This document shows positions 10,309-23,556 of a DNA stretch of 64,000 bases, piece by piece; position 1 is the stretch's first letter; the number at the start of each line of letters is the position of its first letter. Both the position numbers and the translations under genes were made by a program. Where the stretch lies: the NCBI GenBank assembly GCA_023897205.1, contig JAHWDD010000001.1, positions 5,952,001-6,016,000 of the forward strand. The letters run 5' to 3'. Origin of the DNA: Exophiala sp. HKRS030. Its lineage: Eukaryota; Ascomycota; Eurotiomycetes; Chaetothyriales; Herpotrichiellaceae. The notes under the pieces are model-generated. The model was given only the letters and a program-made list of their open reading frames with translations. It searched no databases and was not told where the DNA came from.

Positions 10309-13300
10309 GAGGCTCAACTGCGTGACTTTGATATAGTTTGACAGCAACAAAGCGATTCGCTATATAGCCATGAAATGCGCCTTAGCTCCTATAGCACGGC
10401 TGTTATTTGCAGCCTGGAGTGCTGTGCGACCACCAGACTCTGCAAGAGCAGCGTTAAAGTCGGCCTTTCACGGCTAATAGTCGGTCCACCTCCTCGACAT
10501 GGCGTCTTTCAGCCGCGGCTTGGAGAGGAGTATAGCGAGCTGGGTTCAGCCTCTCGTAAGGCGTAAACATTTGTTGGACACAAAGGTCGATTCAGTTGGT
10601 GAGTCCATGTTTGCAGCCTTGGCAGGTGCTATGCAGTCCCCTCTGCTTGGTTACAAATGTGAAGCAGCACCGTCGGCGGCAGATTGACATTGGAGCTCAA
10701 CGAGTTTTGGCGTCCTCTCGCAATTGAGCAATGTGATCAGCACATTCAAACTCGAACGGAGAGATGGCCGAGGCACTTTGCACTTTTGGCCCCCGTCTTT
10801 CCTCCTGTTTTGGGACCCCTGCTGCGACCTCGTTTCTTTGAGCAACTTGAGGACATTATGAAAATCCCACGACTTTTGCAACGGACATTGCTACAAGCAC
10901 GATCACCCGAAGTTGCCCAAGGATGCTCCGCGTACTATGATGCGTGTTGTGGTGCATGTTATACTATCTATTCCATTGTGGCCTATTGGGAACAGTTGGC
11001 ACCCACTCTATCCGGGCTATGGGTGCCCGTCTCATTGTCACCAGTGCGAATTCCTGATGGGAAATGGTCCTCGGCACTCCCAAAAGCCCGGTATGATCCA
11101 CGATCTCATCGGGACACCACCGGACTTCTTCCATCGAACCAAGGAGAGATGCCCTCGAGGACCACATCTATGAGATTAGAGATGATCCTGGGCGCAGGAG
11201 CCTAGCAAGTTACAAGAACACACCATGAGATCGTAAGTTTAGAGACGCGATTGGGATCAAGCGTGTTGTTGAGAGTGCGTTTCAATAGCAAGTGTCGACA
11301 TTGTTGTGGCAGCAGGTAACCAATATGTGAGGCGACCGCCATTGTTGAGTAAGCCCCTTGAACGCAAGTGAATCCGATGTCTCGACCGGGCAGGTCATTA
11401 CTATCCGCTCAGCCGCCATGAATTCAGCTCGATCACGAAATCGTGCTGCTCCCTCGACATGGAAAGCGCCATCCCGTGGTCATCAGCATTGGGAATTACC
11501 TGCGCCCGCTCGACCAAGATGTACTTGAAGGATAAGGAGGGTGAGCGGCTACCTAGGGCAGGCTGAGCAGCTCCGGCTGAGGGCCGTGAGGTGCCCCGAA
11601 GTAGCGTGCACGTGAGGGGTCCAATAACTTGGCCCTCGGGTTGCCAGTTTTGTTGTTTTGCCAAGTTCCGTACTCAAAGCTCGCCTATTCTTGCCAGGAG
11701 TGCAGGGCCATTTTTTGGACCGCAAACATCATACAGTGTTGCGTCCTTCCGAAGAACGAGTTCTAATCGAGCGCTTACTCGTGTTTAGATTGTTGCGAAA
11801 TGCTCGCGCCACGATGCGCGCTGGAGAAACTAATCACAAACTCACTATTCACGAAGTCGTTCTTTCGAAGTCTGGCTGGGAATCGCATCATTAGCGGTGA
11901 CCTCTCCGTGTCGTTCCTCTGCTTGTCCAACATAGACACCATTAACAGCGAGATGTAAGGCAACATTAAGACTGGGGAGACGCTTTCGCCACTCGTGTGG
12001 TCAACACCAAACCCTAGGCGACGGCGATGTTAGTCCCCTTCCAGGAACACGTGGATAACCATACAATAAATACCAAAGTACTTTCTAGTTCTCCAATCTT
12101 GAGAGAAAGTGGACAAGGAGATGGCTTTCACGCATGGGAGGCGTCACTTGTATCGAACGGCTGATTCCTATTCGTTTGACTTGAGTACCTTGAGACCGGC
12201 CATGCTCAAGCCCTCCGGTGATAACTACGCACTTGGACTCATCAAGCAGTCCTGCGAGAGAAAAGGAATCGACTTGATTGGGACTTGCGCGACCGCCTGG
12301 GAGTGACCTGAAGAAACATGACCTCAGAAGCAGCCCGCCCGCGAATGGGCCAACGTTTTGTTGAGATGCAGCAATTCTTACATTTTGGGGCTGTTTTGAC
12401 GAGGGAAGGACAGAAAAAGAGGAGGTGCTCAATGACTGGTGGAGCAATGAACATGTCCCCGAGCGACTTGTTATAGATGGCTTTTTCAGAACATCAAGAT
12501 TCTATGCCCTCGAGATGACTATCCACAGTATTTGGCTTAATATGAAGTTGAGTCTTTAGATTTATTCACTTCACCAGATTATATGGCGGCTCTCAACAAT
12601 CCTATGATGGTGTTCGGTTTCAAGGCCAGTCAGAAGACTCTCAAGGGCGCTGGATTATCCTAGTTGAGTATGCCGAACCGGTCACAGCGCCATTTTCAAG
12701 GCATCGGTCAGTCAGTGACGCACTGGTGCGAGGAATACAGGATTTAGGAGACCGTGCCCGGAGATACTCAGTTTTATAGCCTCACTGTGCTGTATCAGAG
12801 CAGCTCGATGTCTCATGGTACTGTGAGATATTATTTTTCAAGACAAATGAACACAAGAAGACCCGAATGCTCTTGGCTTCCTTCACATTTGGTATTCTTG
12901 GGACAGAATCGTCCCACGCCACCAGTATATGGCGTGATAAGTGTGGTATACGCGAAATAAACTTACGACAGCAAACACCAGGTTTTCGAAATCATCCAAA
13001 TCTTTGTCTCACTCTCAGGACTCCGGACCTATACGAGGTTCCAGAGTCTTAGGATCTTGAGGGTCGCCTCGAGAGTAACACGAGGAGCATGCTTTTGTTC
13101 TTCTTACCATTCCTCCTGAAATAGAATATCCCACCTGATATCACCCGGCCGCGGGCCCCAGGACTTATAAGCCTTTGCCATATGTGAAAGCTATGTAGTG
13201 AACACTAGGTGCGTAACTCCATCAGGACGATGGGATGCCTGTAAAATTAAGGGCTGTGTACTGTATCTAACGGGGAGCACAGAGGTACTAGATTTATTGC

Positions 13301-13477
13301 TTCCGCAGTCGCCTCTTTCCTCCATTCCGTATTTTCTTCCCTGCTCCGCCCGAGCTCATATCTCCTCCGCTTCCCCTCCACATCCCCGTCCCCGTTGCCC
13401 CCATCCAACACTCTCCCTACTACTCCTCCTCCTTCTCTTCATCATCAACCCCATCCCCATCCTCATTCTACACCATC
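10309..13477. other. 3.2-kb stretch without a supported gene
   Basis: Several ORFs of 60-173 residues occur on both strands (largest 10684-11205, +), but they overlap one another, lack recognisable motifs and look like chance. Composition is ordinary, without the strong RIP skew. From about 13300 to 13480 the plus strand is a C/T-rich tract, probably the 3' flank of the next gene. Confidence 0.5.
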
Positions 13478-13906
13478 TCAAACAACAACATCACTAACCC
13501 CATCAATCACGACCCAAAAGCTCTCAATCTTATCCCCTCTGACCAAGAAAACATCCAACCCTGTAGCTTTAACCTCCACCTTCCCATCTTGACCTACAGG
13601 CCCCCAACTCCACGGAGCATGCACCATATTGGCCGTTTTCTTAATAATCCCCGCCGGCACGAACTTCCACCCCGGTCTCTCATCAACAAGTTTGCCCGCC
13701 TGGTTTGCTATCCCCTCGGGACCCGTGATGTAGCCTTCTGGGACGTCCAACATGCCGTCCGGCTCGTAGAATCTCGCGTCAGAGTGGAATAGTCTCTTTG
13801 CGGCCGCTAGGCGGAGACCTGCGTCCGGCTCGGAGAAGACGTCGCTGAGGTTGGTGTGGACCAGGCTTTGCGCCAGAGATGGCGTGGCTACTGATGGCGT
13901 CGTCAT
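13478..13906 (-). CDS. SnoaL/NTF2-like fold protein
   Basis: Single-exon gene for 142 residues. The pattern is that of a small alpha+beta cone (NTF2/SnoaL superfamily): an N-terminal helix region (DAGLRLAAAKRLFHSDARFY), the acidic loop EPDGMLDVPEGYITGPEGIA, a hydrophobic-aromatic middle (GWKFVPAGIIKKTANMVHAP) and closing strands (VEVKATGLDVFLV, KIESFWVVIDGV). Proteins of this kind are usually small-ligand-binding proteins or isomerase/hydrolase-like enzymes acting in the cytosol; the substrate cannot be read from the sequence. No signal peptide. It is unrelated in detail to the secreted NTF2-like protein at 47.1 kb. Confidence 0.85.
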   Translation of the reverse strand: MTTPSVATPSLAQSLVHTNLSDVFSEPDAGLRLAAAKRLFHSDARFYEPDGMLDVPEGYITGPEGIANQAGKLVDERPGWKFVPAGIIKKTANMVHAPWSWGPVGQDGKVEVKATGLDVFLVRGDKIESFWVVIDGVSDVVV

Positions 13907-16428
13907 TTTCGATGTCTTTGTGTGTGAGAGTTCTTGGAATTATTTTTGTGGACTTGGGTGAAGGTGATGATGGAGGGGGCTTGTCGGGTTCTTCAGCTCT
14001 CGTTACGCTGAGTGGCAATGACTCGACCAGATATTCATATATATACCTAGATATTTACACAAACCTCTGGCATCTATGAAGACTAAGATAGACTCACTCC
14101 CTAGTACTGCTGTACCATGCATGCTTACTACGACCCGATCGTTACCTGCATTAGAGCTATTATATGTACTTAGGGGCGAGATGACCTTATGTTAATACAG
14201 CCCTTTGACTGGGGAGAAAGTCCTTTCCTAATCCGTCTATACTTTTTTATCCTGCGGAGCGAACCGAGGTAGCATTAGCTGTAAATCTCGTGAATCGTGG
14301 TAGCTCGTTAGCTCGACCCCACCATTACCCACCATTACGTAGGTGTGGTCAAGCTCCATGAGCAAGTGATAACTGAAGAGAAGTCAAGTCAACACTCATC
14401 TATGGCCCACGCGATTTGTCTTCCATCCAGCCACGCCAAAAGCTCCTGTGAGAGCCCGAGCGTTGCTCCCATGTGGCTGTGATGCGTCGCACCTATCTCT
14501 TTCGGGGAGAGAACAGAAAAACCTTTTCCCTGATAGCGTCGAGCGGGATGATGGTGTTTCAAATCCCTCTCCTAGCACGCTCAGTCGCTCGCCTGGCAGA
14601 TGCAATAGAGCCAAGGCTTTACCAGGCGCTGCGTGAGATAATGCTCTCGGTGAGCGCTTCCAGACATGAATCGGGCTCCCCTCCATTTTCAGGCAACCTT
14701 GTTCAAAACAGGACTGCGACCATCGACTTCATTCCAGCATGCACTCCAGGATCGCCCGAGCTTAGATTCACCTCCCTAAACCACCTATTCTGATGTTCTT
14801 CTGCCTCATAAGCTATGTACTTCCAGTGACGACGATGCAGCACATCCCGCCTTCAGGCTGGGACTTTCCATGGCCCGGGCGCTTCCAAGACAAGCGGTTC
14901 CACCTCCACCCTAACGCCGTCATCAGTGCGTAGCCAAGCACAGGCGGACGGTTGGAACTGCAAAACCAAAGCGCGTTTGAACTGAACATCCTCGGGATCG
15001 AGGACCACTCGACCGAGTCAAACAAATCCGCCGACGCCGCCGAGGATGCATTCGCGTTGAAGCACCGACGCGTGGGCGGGACGTTTGCCAAGGACCACTG
15101 CTGTAGGGCGTGAGAAGCGGCGAGGATCTCTATGGCAAACTCCACACGTGGCTGAGCTGGCCTGAGGATGAAGAGCATAAAGGTGGCGTGTGGGTGCTCA
15201 AGCTGACAAGGACAGAGGCAGCGGAGAGGCAGAGTGGAAGGATTCGCTTGGCCGCCTCGATGCCGGATCGATGCCGCGCTATTGAACTGTGCAAGGGCGG
15301 CGCCTTCTATGCTTCGCCCACTGAAGAGCATCTTATTCTAACTTAGCCTGTGCCGCCTTCGTGCGGTAGGGATGTATGGGAACTCGACAGGTTATATGAA
15401 CAGACTCTGTTGTTTGATGCTTGATCTCGTCCTATGATGTAGTTGGTGTTGATTCTTCGTCTCACATGCCTGTCTTTTCAATATGTGTTCCATTGTCATC
15501 ATGGAAGAAGGATTGATTGTCAACAGGACTCAAGCAAAGTCGACCGGCGACGCTGATGTGACACTATGTCTGGATGAACATACATGACGTAGACGCATAT
15601 GAGATTAGATGAAAGGCTTACTGATAAGCAAGAGGAGAGTATGACCGCCGTACAGACAGAGAGCCGCGAGAGAGTGACAGGCTAGGGCTTTGAAAAGTGT
15701 CAGAACTAAACCTAGAGTTCATCCCCCAACCACCTATAGCCTATAGATATCAGGATCCCCCTCTTTCAGTGGGAGATTCCTAAGCAATCAATTCAACCTC
15801 GTTTGACAAAAAGGCAGAAGGAGAGCCAACTAGAGGGATAGCGGGTGCGTTGACAAAGCGATAAATTGATTAGTCGGTGGAATGGGGCGGCGGGAGACGG
15901 ATATTCGACATTAAATGCAGATAGAAATATACCTAGGTACAGATGTGTCTATCTCTGTTCTATACCTACTGGTAGCAACACAAGCCACACAAACCCCACT
16001 GCAGGATACTACTCGACGATGCACGCTTATCATAAGTCGACCATGACCAACGACACGGCTTGTTAAGGCTAGGGGCCTTTATGCCCCTAGCAGCCTCGAG
16101 TCGGGAGATGAGTCATTTCCCACTGAATGAATACTTTCTATCACCCAACGAGCTGAAAGCGAGTGTTCTGCCAGAGGGTCTAGATCACGACCAGGCTTAA
16201 CATCAAAGTGCTAAGTAATCTCGCGGACCTCGACACCATCACATTTAGGAAAGATATTCGATGATATGTGCCTACTGTGACCTGTCCATCAGAGTAAGAC
16301 TCGGCCAAGTCCAATCCTATGCCATGACCAGCCCATCTCCAATAGTCTGTTCCAACGTCCAATGCGACCGAATCCAAACATCCGTGTCGTTGCCTTTCCC
16401 AACCAACCTAGACAAATTCACTATGTTC
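13907..16428. other. 2.5-kb stretch without a supported gene
   Basis: Contains the promoter side of the NTF2-like gene and the 3' side of the NADH dehydrogenase. The 172-residue ORF at 14813-15331 (-) and the opposite one at 15110-15346 are compositionally odd and have no motif. No repeat or RNA gene recognised. Confidence 0.5.
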
Positions 16429-18233
16429 TCAAAACCTCGAAACATCTCTCCCAAAGACCTTGACCGCCAACCACTGCACCGGAACCAAGAACTTATTCCT
16501 CCAACTCAATGTCATGGTGAGATATGCACCTCTCCACACGAGATAGGCAATCCAGCCCTTCAACCCTTGGGCCACGCCGTCACGACTCGTCTGTGGGCCC
16601 TGAAGCACTGCCTTGGCGCCGCCAACGTAGGTCAACACGCCCATGTTCCTGAACGTGAAGCCTTTCTGCTTGGCGAACTCGTCGGGGTCCGAACATCTGT
16701 TCAGCGCCTTTCCGAGCCAGAGTGCCTGTTGGTTGGCAACCTGCGCCGTGGCCGGGAGGGAACCAGACTTCAATTTCGTCACGTCTCCCAGTGCAAACAC
16801 ATCCTTGATGTAAGCGTGCGGCGCATTCTCCTCGTCGCTCAGTTTAGCCTCGGTCCTGATGTTGACGCGGAAATGGTCGTCGACCAGCACAACGCCAGAC
16901 TTTGCATCACGTTCGATGATCCACTGCCGTGTGTTTGGGTCCGAAACATCGCCGCGCGTGATATGTGCAGATTTTGTCGGAAACCGGCGCACGTGGTTCA
17001 AAGCCTTGGCGATGAACGGGTTGTTCATATTGCCTGTGCTCCAGACGCAAAGCCCAATGCCGACATCGCCGTCTTCGCGAGTACGGATGGTGTAGACCCG
17101 CCCTTTCATCTGCTTGTCTTGGTTTTTGGCGCTTTCTGGATCGTTGGGAAACCCCTTGCGGAGCTCTTCGACGTGATGTGAGGTGCGGATGTCAATTTCA
17201 CGACGTTTGTACTGCTTGACAGCGTAGTCGGCAAGGGTCGCATCAAACATGGGCAGGACCTTGGGCGCAACGTCATAAAGAGTGATGCGGACGTATTTCA
17301 TTAGGTCAGCGTGAAGCTTGGACAGGTCGTCATTGATCAAATCGGATAGACACGCGGCGAACTCCATTCCTGTAGGTCCACCACCGACGACGGCAAAGTG
17401 CAGAAGATAACGCTTGGTCTCCTCAGGGATAATGGGGAGCATTGCCAATTCAAACAACTCAAGAATCCGACGCCGGATCGCCTGTGCGTCACGTACATCT
17501 TTGAGAAACATGGCGTTTTCCCGCACGCCCTTGGTATTGAACGTTTGGCTATAACAACCCACCGCAATGATGAGTTTGTCGTAGTGTACGGGGAATGTAG
17601 GGACTTGATTGGAGCCCGTTCCACCCACGATTTCCAACGACTTGTTGAGCCCGGTGATTCTCTCCTGTTGGTAGGCTTTTCGTGGACCAGTCAGGGCATG
17701 TCCCACATCTGGGTCCAGTACTGAGGGCTCAACAGTAACGAATTTGTCCAGGAAGTTAACATCGTCGGCCCAACCCTGGAGGAACTCGACATGACTGTTC
17801 CTCTTCCGGACGGACTCGAGGACATTTCGAAATTCCAGCGTGCCAACAGTTGTATCATTCAAAAGCGGAGTGAAGACAAAATATGAACGAGGTGAGACGA
17901 CAAGAACCCGGTACTTCTTGGGATCCAACTTTCGAGAGAGTACATATCCTGCTTGATGTCAATGGAATGATCATGGCTGCAGGTGTATATATACACTAGT
18001 ACTCCGCCATGCATGACGAAGATCTCAAACTTACCAGCCCACCCACTTCCCAGAATGACTACTTTCTCTCTCTTATCCTTTTGACTCGGATCTGGACTAG
18101 TGACAGCAGTTGCCAATCCTCGATGCTGTAGCGAGGAACAAAGTGTGGCGGTCTTGGATCCTGAACGAGTAGACCTGTGGACGAGATGGATGTATGTCTG
18201 CCATCGAGACAGAGAGGTCACGCTGACCTGCAT
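16429..18233 (-). CDS. alternative (external-type) NADH:ubiquinone dehydrogenase
   Basis: Two exons, 18233-18035 and 17948-16429, joined over an 86-base intron (17949-18034); 572 residues. The splice restores GSGWAGYVLSRKLDPKKYRV, the first dinucleotide-binding loop (FAD, GxGxxG). The second (NADH) loop is HFAVVGGGPTGMEFAACLSD around residue 230. The C-terminal FLVPVQWLAVKVFGRDVSRF is the membrane-anchoring end typical of NDE/NDI enzymes. No EF-hand insert is seen, so it is not the calcium-binding form. These single-subunit flavoproteins pass electrons from NADH to ubiquinone on the mitochondrial inner membrane without pumping protons. The N-terminus is rich in Arg, Ser and Thr (mitochondrial targeting). 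The first in-frame ATG is at 18233; farther upstream the frame is open but has only a GTG. External versus matrix-facing cannot be decided by sequence alone. Confidence 0.95.
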
Positions 18234-20228
18234 GGTTTCTGTGTTTTCCCAACAGCAGAACAGTTTGCAACAACCAGCACGAAGACAAAGCAAAACATAC
18301 ACGTCAAAGGAAGAAAATTAAAGTACTCTGAACGCGCGAATATACGTAAGCAAACAAGCTCGCCGGAAAAAGGTCAGACGGAGCCAGGATAGAAGGCAGT
18401 AGTTTCCGGGATACAAGATCTATGGGGCAAATACGAGGGGTCCGAATAGCAACGAGGGAATTCCAACCTTTGCTTGCTGTGAGACTATAAGATTGTAAGA
18501 CTGTGCCTGGGTCAAGGTGTGACGGGGACCATCAGCATGATCGACGGGTTCTTCCTCCGCCACCCGAGAGAAAGACACCTTTGACATGATCCACCACGTC
18601 GTAGATTCGTAACAGGACATAATGGCGGGAAAAATGGCAGCCAGAGCGGAGTCCAGATTTGCATGTGCTCAACAGTGCGTCATGGGAGACTTGGTGAGAA
18701 GGAGAAGTTTTGGAAGCAGATCCCGGGAAGTCTGGGGGAGACGAGGGACGAACGAGGGACGACGAGGGAAGTTTGTTTGATTAGAGTTTCCCGGATCCCG
18801 AAAGATGCAAACCTGAACTTGCAAGAGCCTTTGGCCCGAGTCGCCTCGTTCGCCCCTTCCCCCTTCGGCCTTTTATCCGTTGTGAGCCCGACGTGCATGG
18901 CGTGCGTGCCCGCGTACTTTGTGCCTATCAAACAGGACTTGTTGGGTGCGGCCATGCCTGGAACCGTCCTTGACGATGCTGCCTCATTTTTACCTCCGTA
19001 CATACTGAGGGTTCCCATGCGTTAGCCTCACTACCTAGGTAGGGTTAAATCCTCCAAAGGTCTTGGTGACATGCTGCCGAGGTAAAGTTCTTTTTGACGT
19101 ATAAAATACGGAAATGCGTTGGTTTCTGTTTATCTAATCGCTCAAAGGCACGGACTGCCACTCTGGTCCCCGAACTGGTATACAAGTAATTGACACCAAC
19201 ACATGAGATTCCATATTTGACATCCGATCAAACATGTGGACTCACAAGAGGCCACACATGCCCGTCTGAGCACACTGAGACACAAGGCATTCCGGAGGCC
19301 GAAGCCGGACTGACTAACTAACTAGTAGGCTGGTTTGATTGAAAACTGGCGAGGCCATCGATCGTTACGTGGTCCATAGTGTACACGAGATGTCCTTTGG
19401 AATCGTTGAGAAGCCACTGGTCAGAATTGGGTGAGAGGCTTGTCAGAAACCAGGTTGTTGTCCCTTTCCTCATTCAAAAGCGGCTTTATTGAGGAGGCTC
19501 AAAAAGGTGAGCAGATGCCAGATCCCTTAGTTGACTCGTTGGGATTTAGGCGACCCCCATATCAGACGGGAAGCTAACAGGGGTCTTCAAAAGGGGAAAG
19601 GGGGCTGATGTGTACGGAGGTATGTACAGTGCAGTGCGTACAGCCCTACAAGCAAATTTACCCATGTTGCTCAATGGTACCTTGTATGTACCTCAATATC
19701 AAGATCTTGGACTTTGTCATTGACTTTCATTATCATCCTTGTTCACCCGTGCCATTTTGCTGCCATGCAAGCCTGACCAGGTGGACATCGCACCATGCCT
19801 CGTTAGACCATTCATGTGCCTGGACGTGTATATACAATCACTGCCTTCCTCGTCCCACCGAGTGCCTTTGTTTTTGCTTTGGCTAGTGTCGACCTGCTTG
19901 TCATGGCCAATGAAATAGACCACTCCGCAACCAAAGCAGTTCAAAGTCCCCCATAGAACTGAGCATCTGGTCTCCATTCCCAATCCCGCATCATTCCTGT
20001 GTTGGTCAAATAACCTCCGAGGATGCTCATTTTATCCCTCAAGACCGTCCCTCAGATAAAGTCTGAACTCTTCGACTTGAGGGTTTGATCTTGGAATCCT
20101 TAACGCCTTCTCTGTTATGCCACGCTAGAACGAATGATTGCTGACCAAAGGAAACAAAAGAAATGTTCATGTCCAATACCACCCTGGTGCCTTCTGCTGT
20201 CGACCATCCATTTCGCATCATTGCTGCG
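18234..20228. other. 2-kb intergenic stretch
   Basis: No supported gene. ORFs at 18663-19025 (+) and 18680-19018 (-) are antiparallel shadows. A short tandem ACGAGGG-type repeat lies near 18741-18769. The part next to 20228 is probably the 3' UTR of the FHA gene. Confidence 0.5.
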
Positions 20229-22504
20229 TCATCTTTCGGATTTCTGCCATGAATTCAGATACGCCATCAGGCCAACCCCTATCAATACCACACCAAGCAT
20301 CGACACGTAAGGAGCCGACTGCGTCAGGGAATCTCCATTGCCATGTCGCTCTTTCAATACTGTTGCCACGGCTTGCTCAAGGTGCTCTGGGAGCCTCGGG
20401 ACTCGTACGTGACCGTTATGTTGTGATGGCCATTTCTTCAACGCTGGTCCCTCGGGCTCAACTTCTCTCGAGCCTGTAGTATTCAACCCATCTGCGTCCG
20501 CACCTTGAATAGATGGCGCAGTATCCCCCTGGTTGACATCCGCCTTCGCATTTTCTTCTCGGATCTGATTGATCATCTCTGCGAGACTTGCTCGGGCCCG
20601 GCTGGCATCTTCTTCGGCCGTATTTGCTCGTTTTTGGTAGTGTTCAACATCACTCTTCAACTTCTGCATCTCTGCAAGCACGTTATCGAGCTTTTCTTTG
20701 AGTTGCCTCTCGCCTGCTGTATCGTCGATAGACTCCTCCGGCGGTGGCAGTGCGAGGTCGGACGTGTCCTGCTGTGACTCGGCCGGTTCTTCCAATTCCT
20801 TCTTCTGTTCTTCTGCTTCTGCTGCATAAGAAACAGGTCTAGATGCTGTATGTTGTTCAAGTTTACGCGCCCGATCTTCTGCTTGCTCTCTGGCGTTTCT
20901 CTCATCCTTGAGCAATTCTTCGAGTTGCTTTACCCTAGCCCCTTGAGAGTCGAGCTCCTTCTTCGCTACTCTCAGAGCTTCCATCAGTGATGTCATCTGG
21001 CTACTCTGCGTGTTGGTAGGCGAATGCGATGAATTGCCGGGAGAAGGCGACTTTGCCGTGTCATTCCTTTTCAGGAGATTTGTAAACGAAGTAGTAACGG
21101 GACTGGGTTTCATAGCGTCCGGTTTCTCAGGTAGGGGTTGTTGCGGAGGAGGTGCAGGCGGATCGGAGAATCGATTGACGTGGTCTATCTTCAGCCCTTT
21201 TGATCGCCCGTTTGACTGTCGTGGATGGTTCTGCTCTTTGACAGACTGTTGAGACTTCGCGAGTTCACCATTCGGGTTTAACATGGCGCTGAGGAAGGTC
21301 CCAGCTTGATCGAGATCCTTAGCCTGTTGCTTTGCTGTTCGCATTTCAATCTACGTGGATTAGTGAGGGGAAACTAATGGATCACTTCTCATCGCAATAC
21401 TTACTGCTAATGACTTGACCAATTGTTCAACATTCAAGGGCGACCCATAGAAATTGGCTTGCCGCTGATGTGCGGCCGAAGTCAGATGACTTCCCGCAAC
21501 GCTTGACGCCGTCGAAGAACGACCATTGGTTATTGGGCCACCGGAACGACTTCTTGAATGTGACATGGGCGAACTGACCGGTGAGGGTAACAATGAGCCA
21601 CCATGTGATGGATCTAGATCGCCAAAACTTAGGTCAAGGACGTTGGTGGATGCACCTGGTAAACCGACATATTCGACCTTGGCAGAGACCTTATGGTGAA
21701 CAATAGTCTTCTGGTCTTCGCTGACAATATCAATACCCAGTTCGAGGGTATCGTGTTGACGGAGTTCATGCGGTTCTGATTCGCGGTTCTCCGGTGAAAG
21801 CCTCTGTCCATTGACAAACGTCCCGTTTGAAGATTTCACATCGCGAATGTAAACTTTGCCAGTTCGTTCAGCCCAAACCTCGGCATGTTGGCGAGATAAT
21901 ACCTTGGAGTCAAAGTAGCCATTGACGGGGTTGGAACAGTCTTTGCGTTGGTTTGGCGGCCGACTCGGAGAACGTCTGGATAAAAAGGAAGATTGATTTG
22001 CTTCCTTTCGAAGGTGCCGTTCATCGGGAGTAAGGCTAGAAGGGCAGCCGGTTCGCCAGGAGCCTGCCCATTGACGACTCTCGCGCCATTGGTCTGGCTA
22101 GTACCGTTCAGGTTCGGTAGCGCTGGTTGTGTTGGGGGTTTACTGATCAGAGAGTTCCCAATGGCAGTCTGCAGAGAACCATTGGCACGTGCATTGGAGA
22201 CGCTGGCAGTGGATTCGGACTTTGAGACCGGCCAGAAACCACCTCTGGCTTTCTTTTTTGTAGCTTGAGGGCCATCTGAAGTTGAATCGGATTGTGTAAG
22301 GGTAACTGTAGAAGTTGAGGAACTGTTTGAAGATAGCGAAGAAGACGAGTTGCTTCGCTGGACGGTCTTGCGTTGAGGCATGAACATTCGTGAGACCTCG
22401 TCGGAGCTCATTGCCGAGAAGCCGCCGCCACCAGTACTTGCACCATTCCAGTTGAGCCGTGAAATATTTTGAAAGTTGGGCGGCGATGCTACGGCGGTCG
22501 TCAT
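20229..22504 (-). CDS. FHA-domain, tail-anchored SLMAP-like protein (STRIPAK subunit); one-base frameshift in the given sequence
   Basis: Exons 22504-21405 and 21350-20229 flank a 54-base intron (21351-21404), giving [13 protein letters not shown]. The product (about 740 residues) has a Ser-rich N-terminus, an FHA domain ([26 protein letters not shown], then [20 protein letters not shown]), a linker, long coiled coils (for example [20 protein letters not shown]) and a C-terminal membrane anchor ([20 protein letters not shown]). This order is that of SLMAP and its fungal counterparts (Sordaria PRO45, yeast Far9/Vps64), scaffolds of the STRIPAK phosphatase-kinase complex on nuclear-envelope, ER and mitochondrial membranes; FHA domains bind phosphothreonine. 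Inside the FHA domain the frame breaks at the G4 run 21927-21930 (C4 in the mRNA): one more base is needed to pass from KTVPTP to VNGYFDSK. Exon length also fits one missing base. Confidence 0.88.
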
Positions 22505-23556
22505 CGGGAAGTTCTACCGTGCGAGGGAAGAGCCGGTGACAAGCAAATGTGGTTGGAAATTCGGATCTGTCTCAAACGACAGAGTACAATGACAGGAGCG
22601 AGGGGCGAGAGGTAAGAAGGAACAAAAATCGACACGCCGAAGGCCTTAAACTCGTCATGTGTTGAACCCGAGGACGCGGCGGCAAGTGAAGAAGCTGTAC
22701 AAATAATGGATCAGTCAGTGGCAAGTTGGCGCCGACGATGGAGGAGTCGCTGAGCAAGGTAAAGGGGCGGATTGGAGGCTTAGGGACGTACTGTGTCTCT
22801 ATTGAAGGGGTAGGAAGGGAGATGATGGAACTCGCGTGCGAAGATGTTGTTCGGTGGGGGTGCTGACGACAAGATGTTTTTGGCCGAGACTCGATCGGAT
22901 AGGGAGTGTTGGAACGGCGAGTCAGGAGTGTGGCAGTGTTATCGAAGAGGATGAATCGTGAGAGAGATTGATAGTAGCTGAATGGAATTCTGAAAGAGTC
23001 TGGGATGTCGAAAGAGGTGGCCAAAAGATGAGATGGGATGCCGGGTGTGGAGGATGACCGTTGAAATTGAATTGATGCAGTGCAGATGGTCGGTGCAGTC
23101 TGTGCAGACAGTGCAGACACAAGGAGTGCAGTCACGATTTCTCGAAATGTCGCCTACACAGTCACCCGGTCGCACCTGCCCTTTATCCGTCCAGCACAGT
23201 CGAACAATTGGCAGTCACGGGGGAATCCACCCTGAACTTCCACTACCGTGCGCAGAATACGGTTTAGCGTCGTTCCTTGGTTCATTTTGGTCACGGCTGG
23301 TCTCTTCTCCAGGCGCGTGCCAAGCTATCAGTCCGCGGCTCAAAGTCCACTAGTCCTGCATTTGGCAAGTGCAATTCCACACTCGCAGCTGGATGGCTGC
23401 AGTACTCGGACGGCCATTTCATGCTCCAAGTTCTTTGCTAACCCAGAAGCATTAGAATCAAGTGGTCGCTTCATCTTTGCTCAACCTGCCTTCAACAAGC
23501 CATTCACTGTAGACATCTTCAACCAGGACTGCTTTGTCTCCAAAGCTATTGCAAAT
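22505..23556. other. shared upstream region of FHA gene and MGR2
   Basis: The two genes diverge from this 1.05-kb region. ORFs at 22572-23135 (-) and 23248-23661 (+) are compositional; the latter runs into MGR2 exon 1 but in another frame. Short GTGCAG repeats occur near 23078-23132. No TATA box stands out. Confidence 0.5.

Noticed and set aside
10684..11205. 173-residue ORF on the plus strand
   Set aside because: No recognisable domain, overlapped by ORFs in other frames, no intron signals that extend it.
14813..15331. 172-residue ORF on the minus strand
   Set aside because: Overlaps an opposite ORF, has no motif, odd composition (Ala, Ser, Arg, Cys scattered) and no start or splice context; length is within chance for this window.
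18234..18302. Longer N-terminus of the NADH dehydrogenase
   Set aside because: The upstream start is GTG, not ATG; the ATG at 18233 gives a normal presequence.
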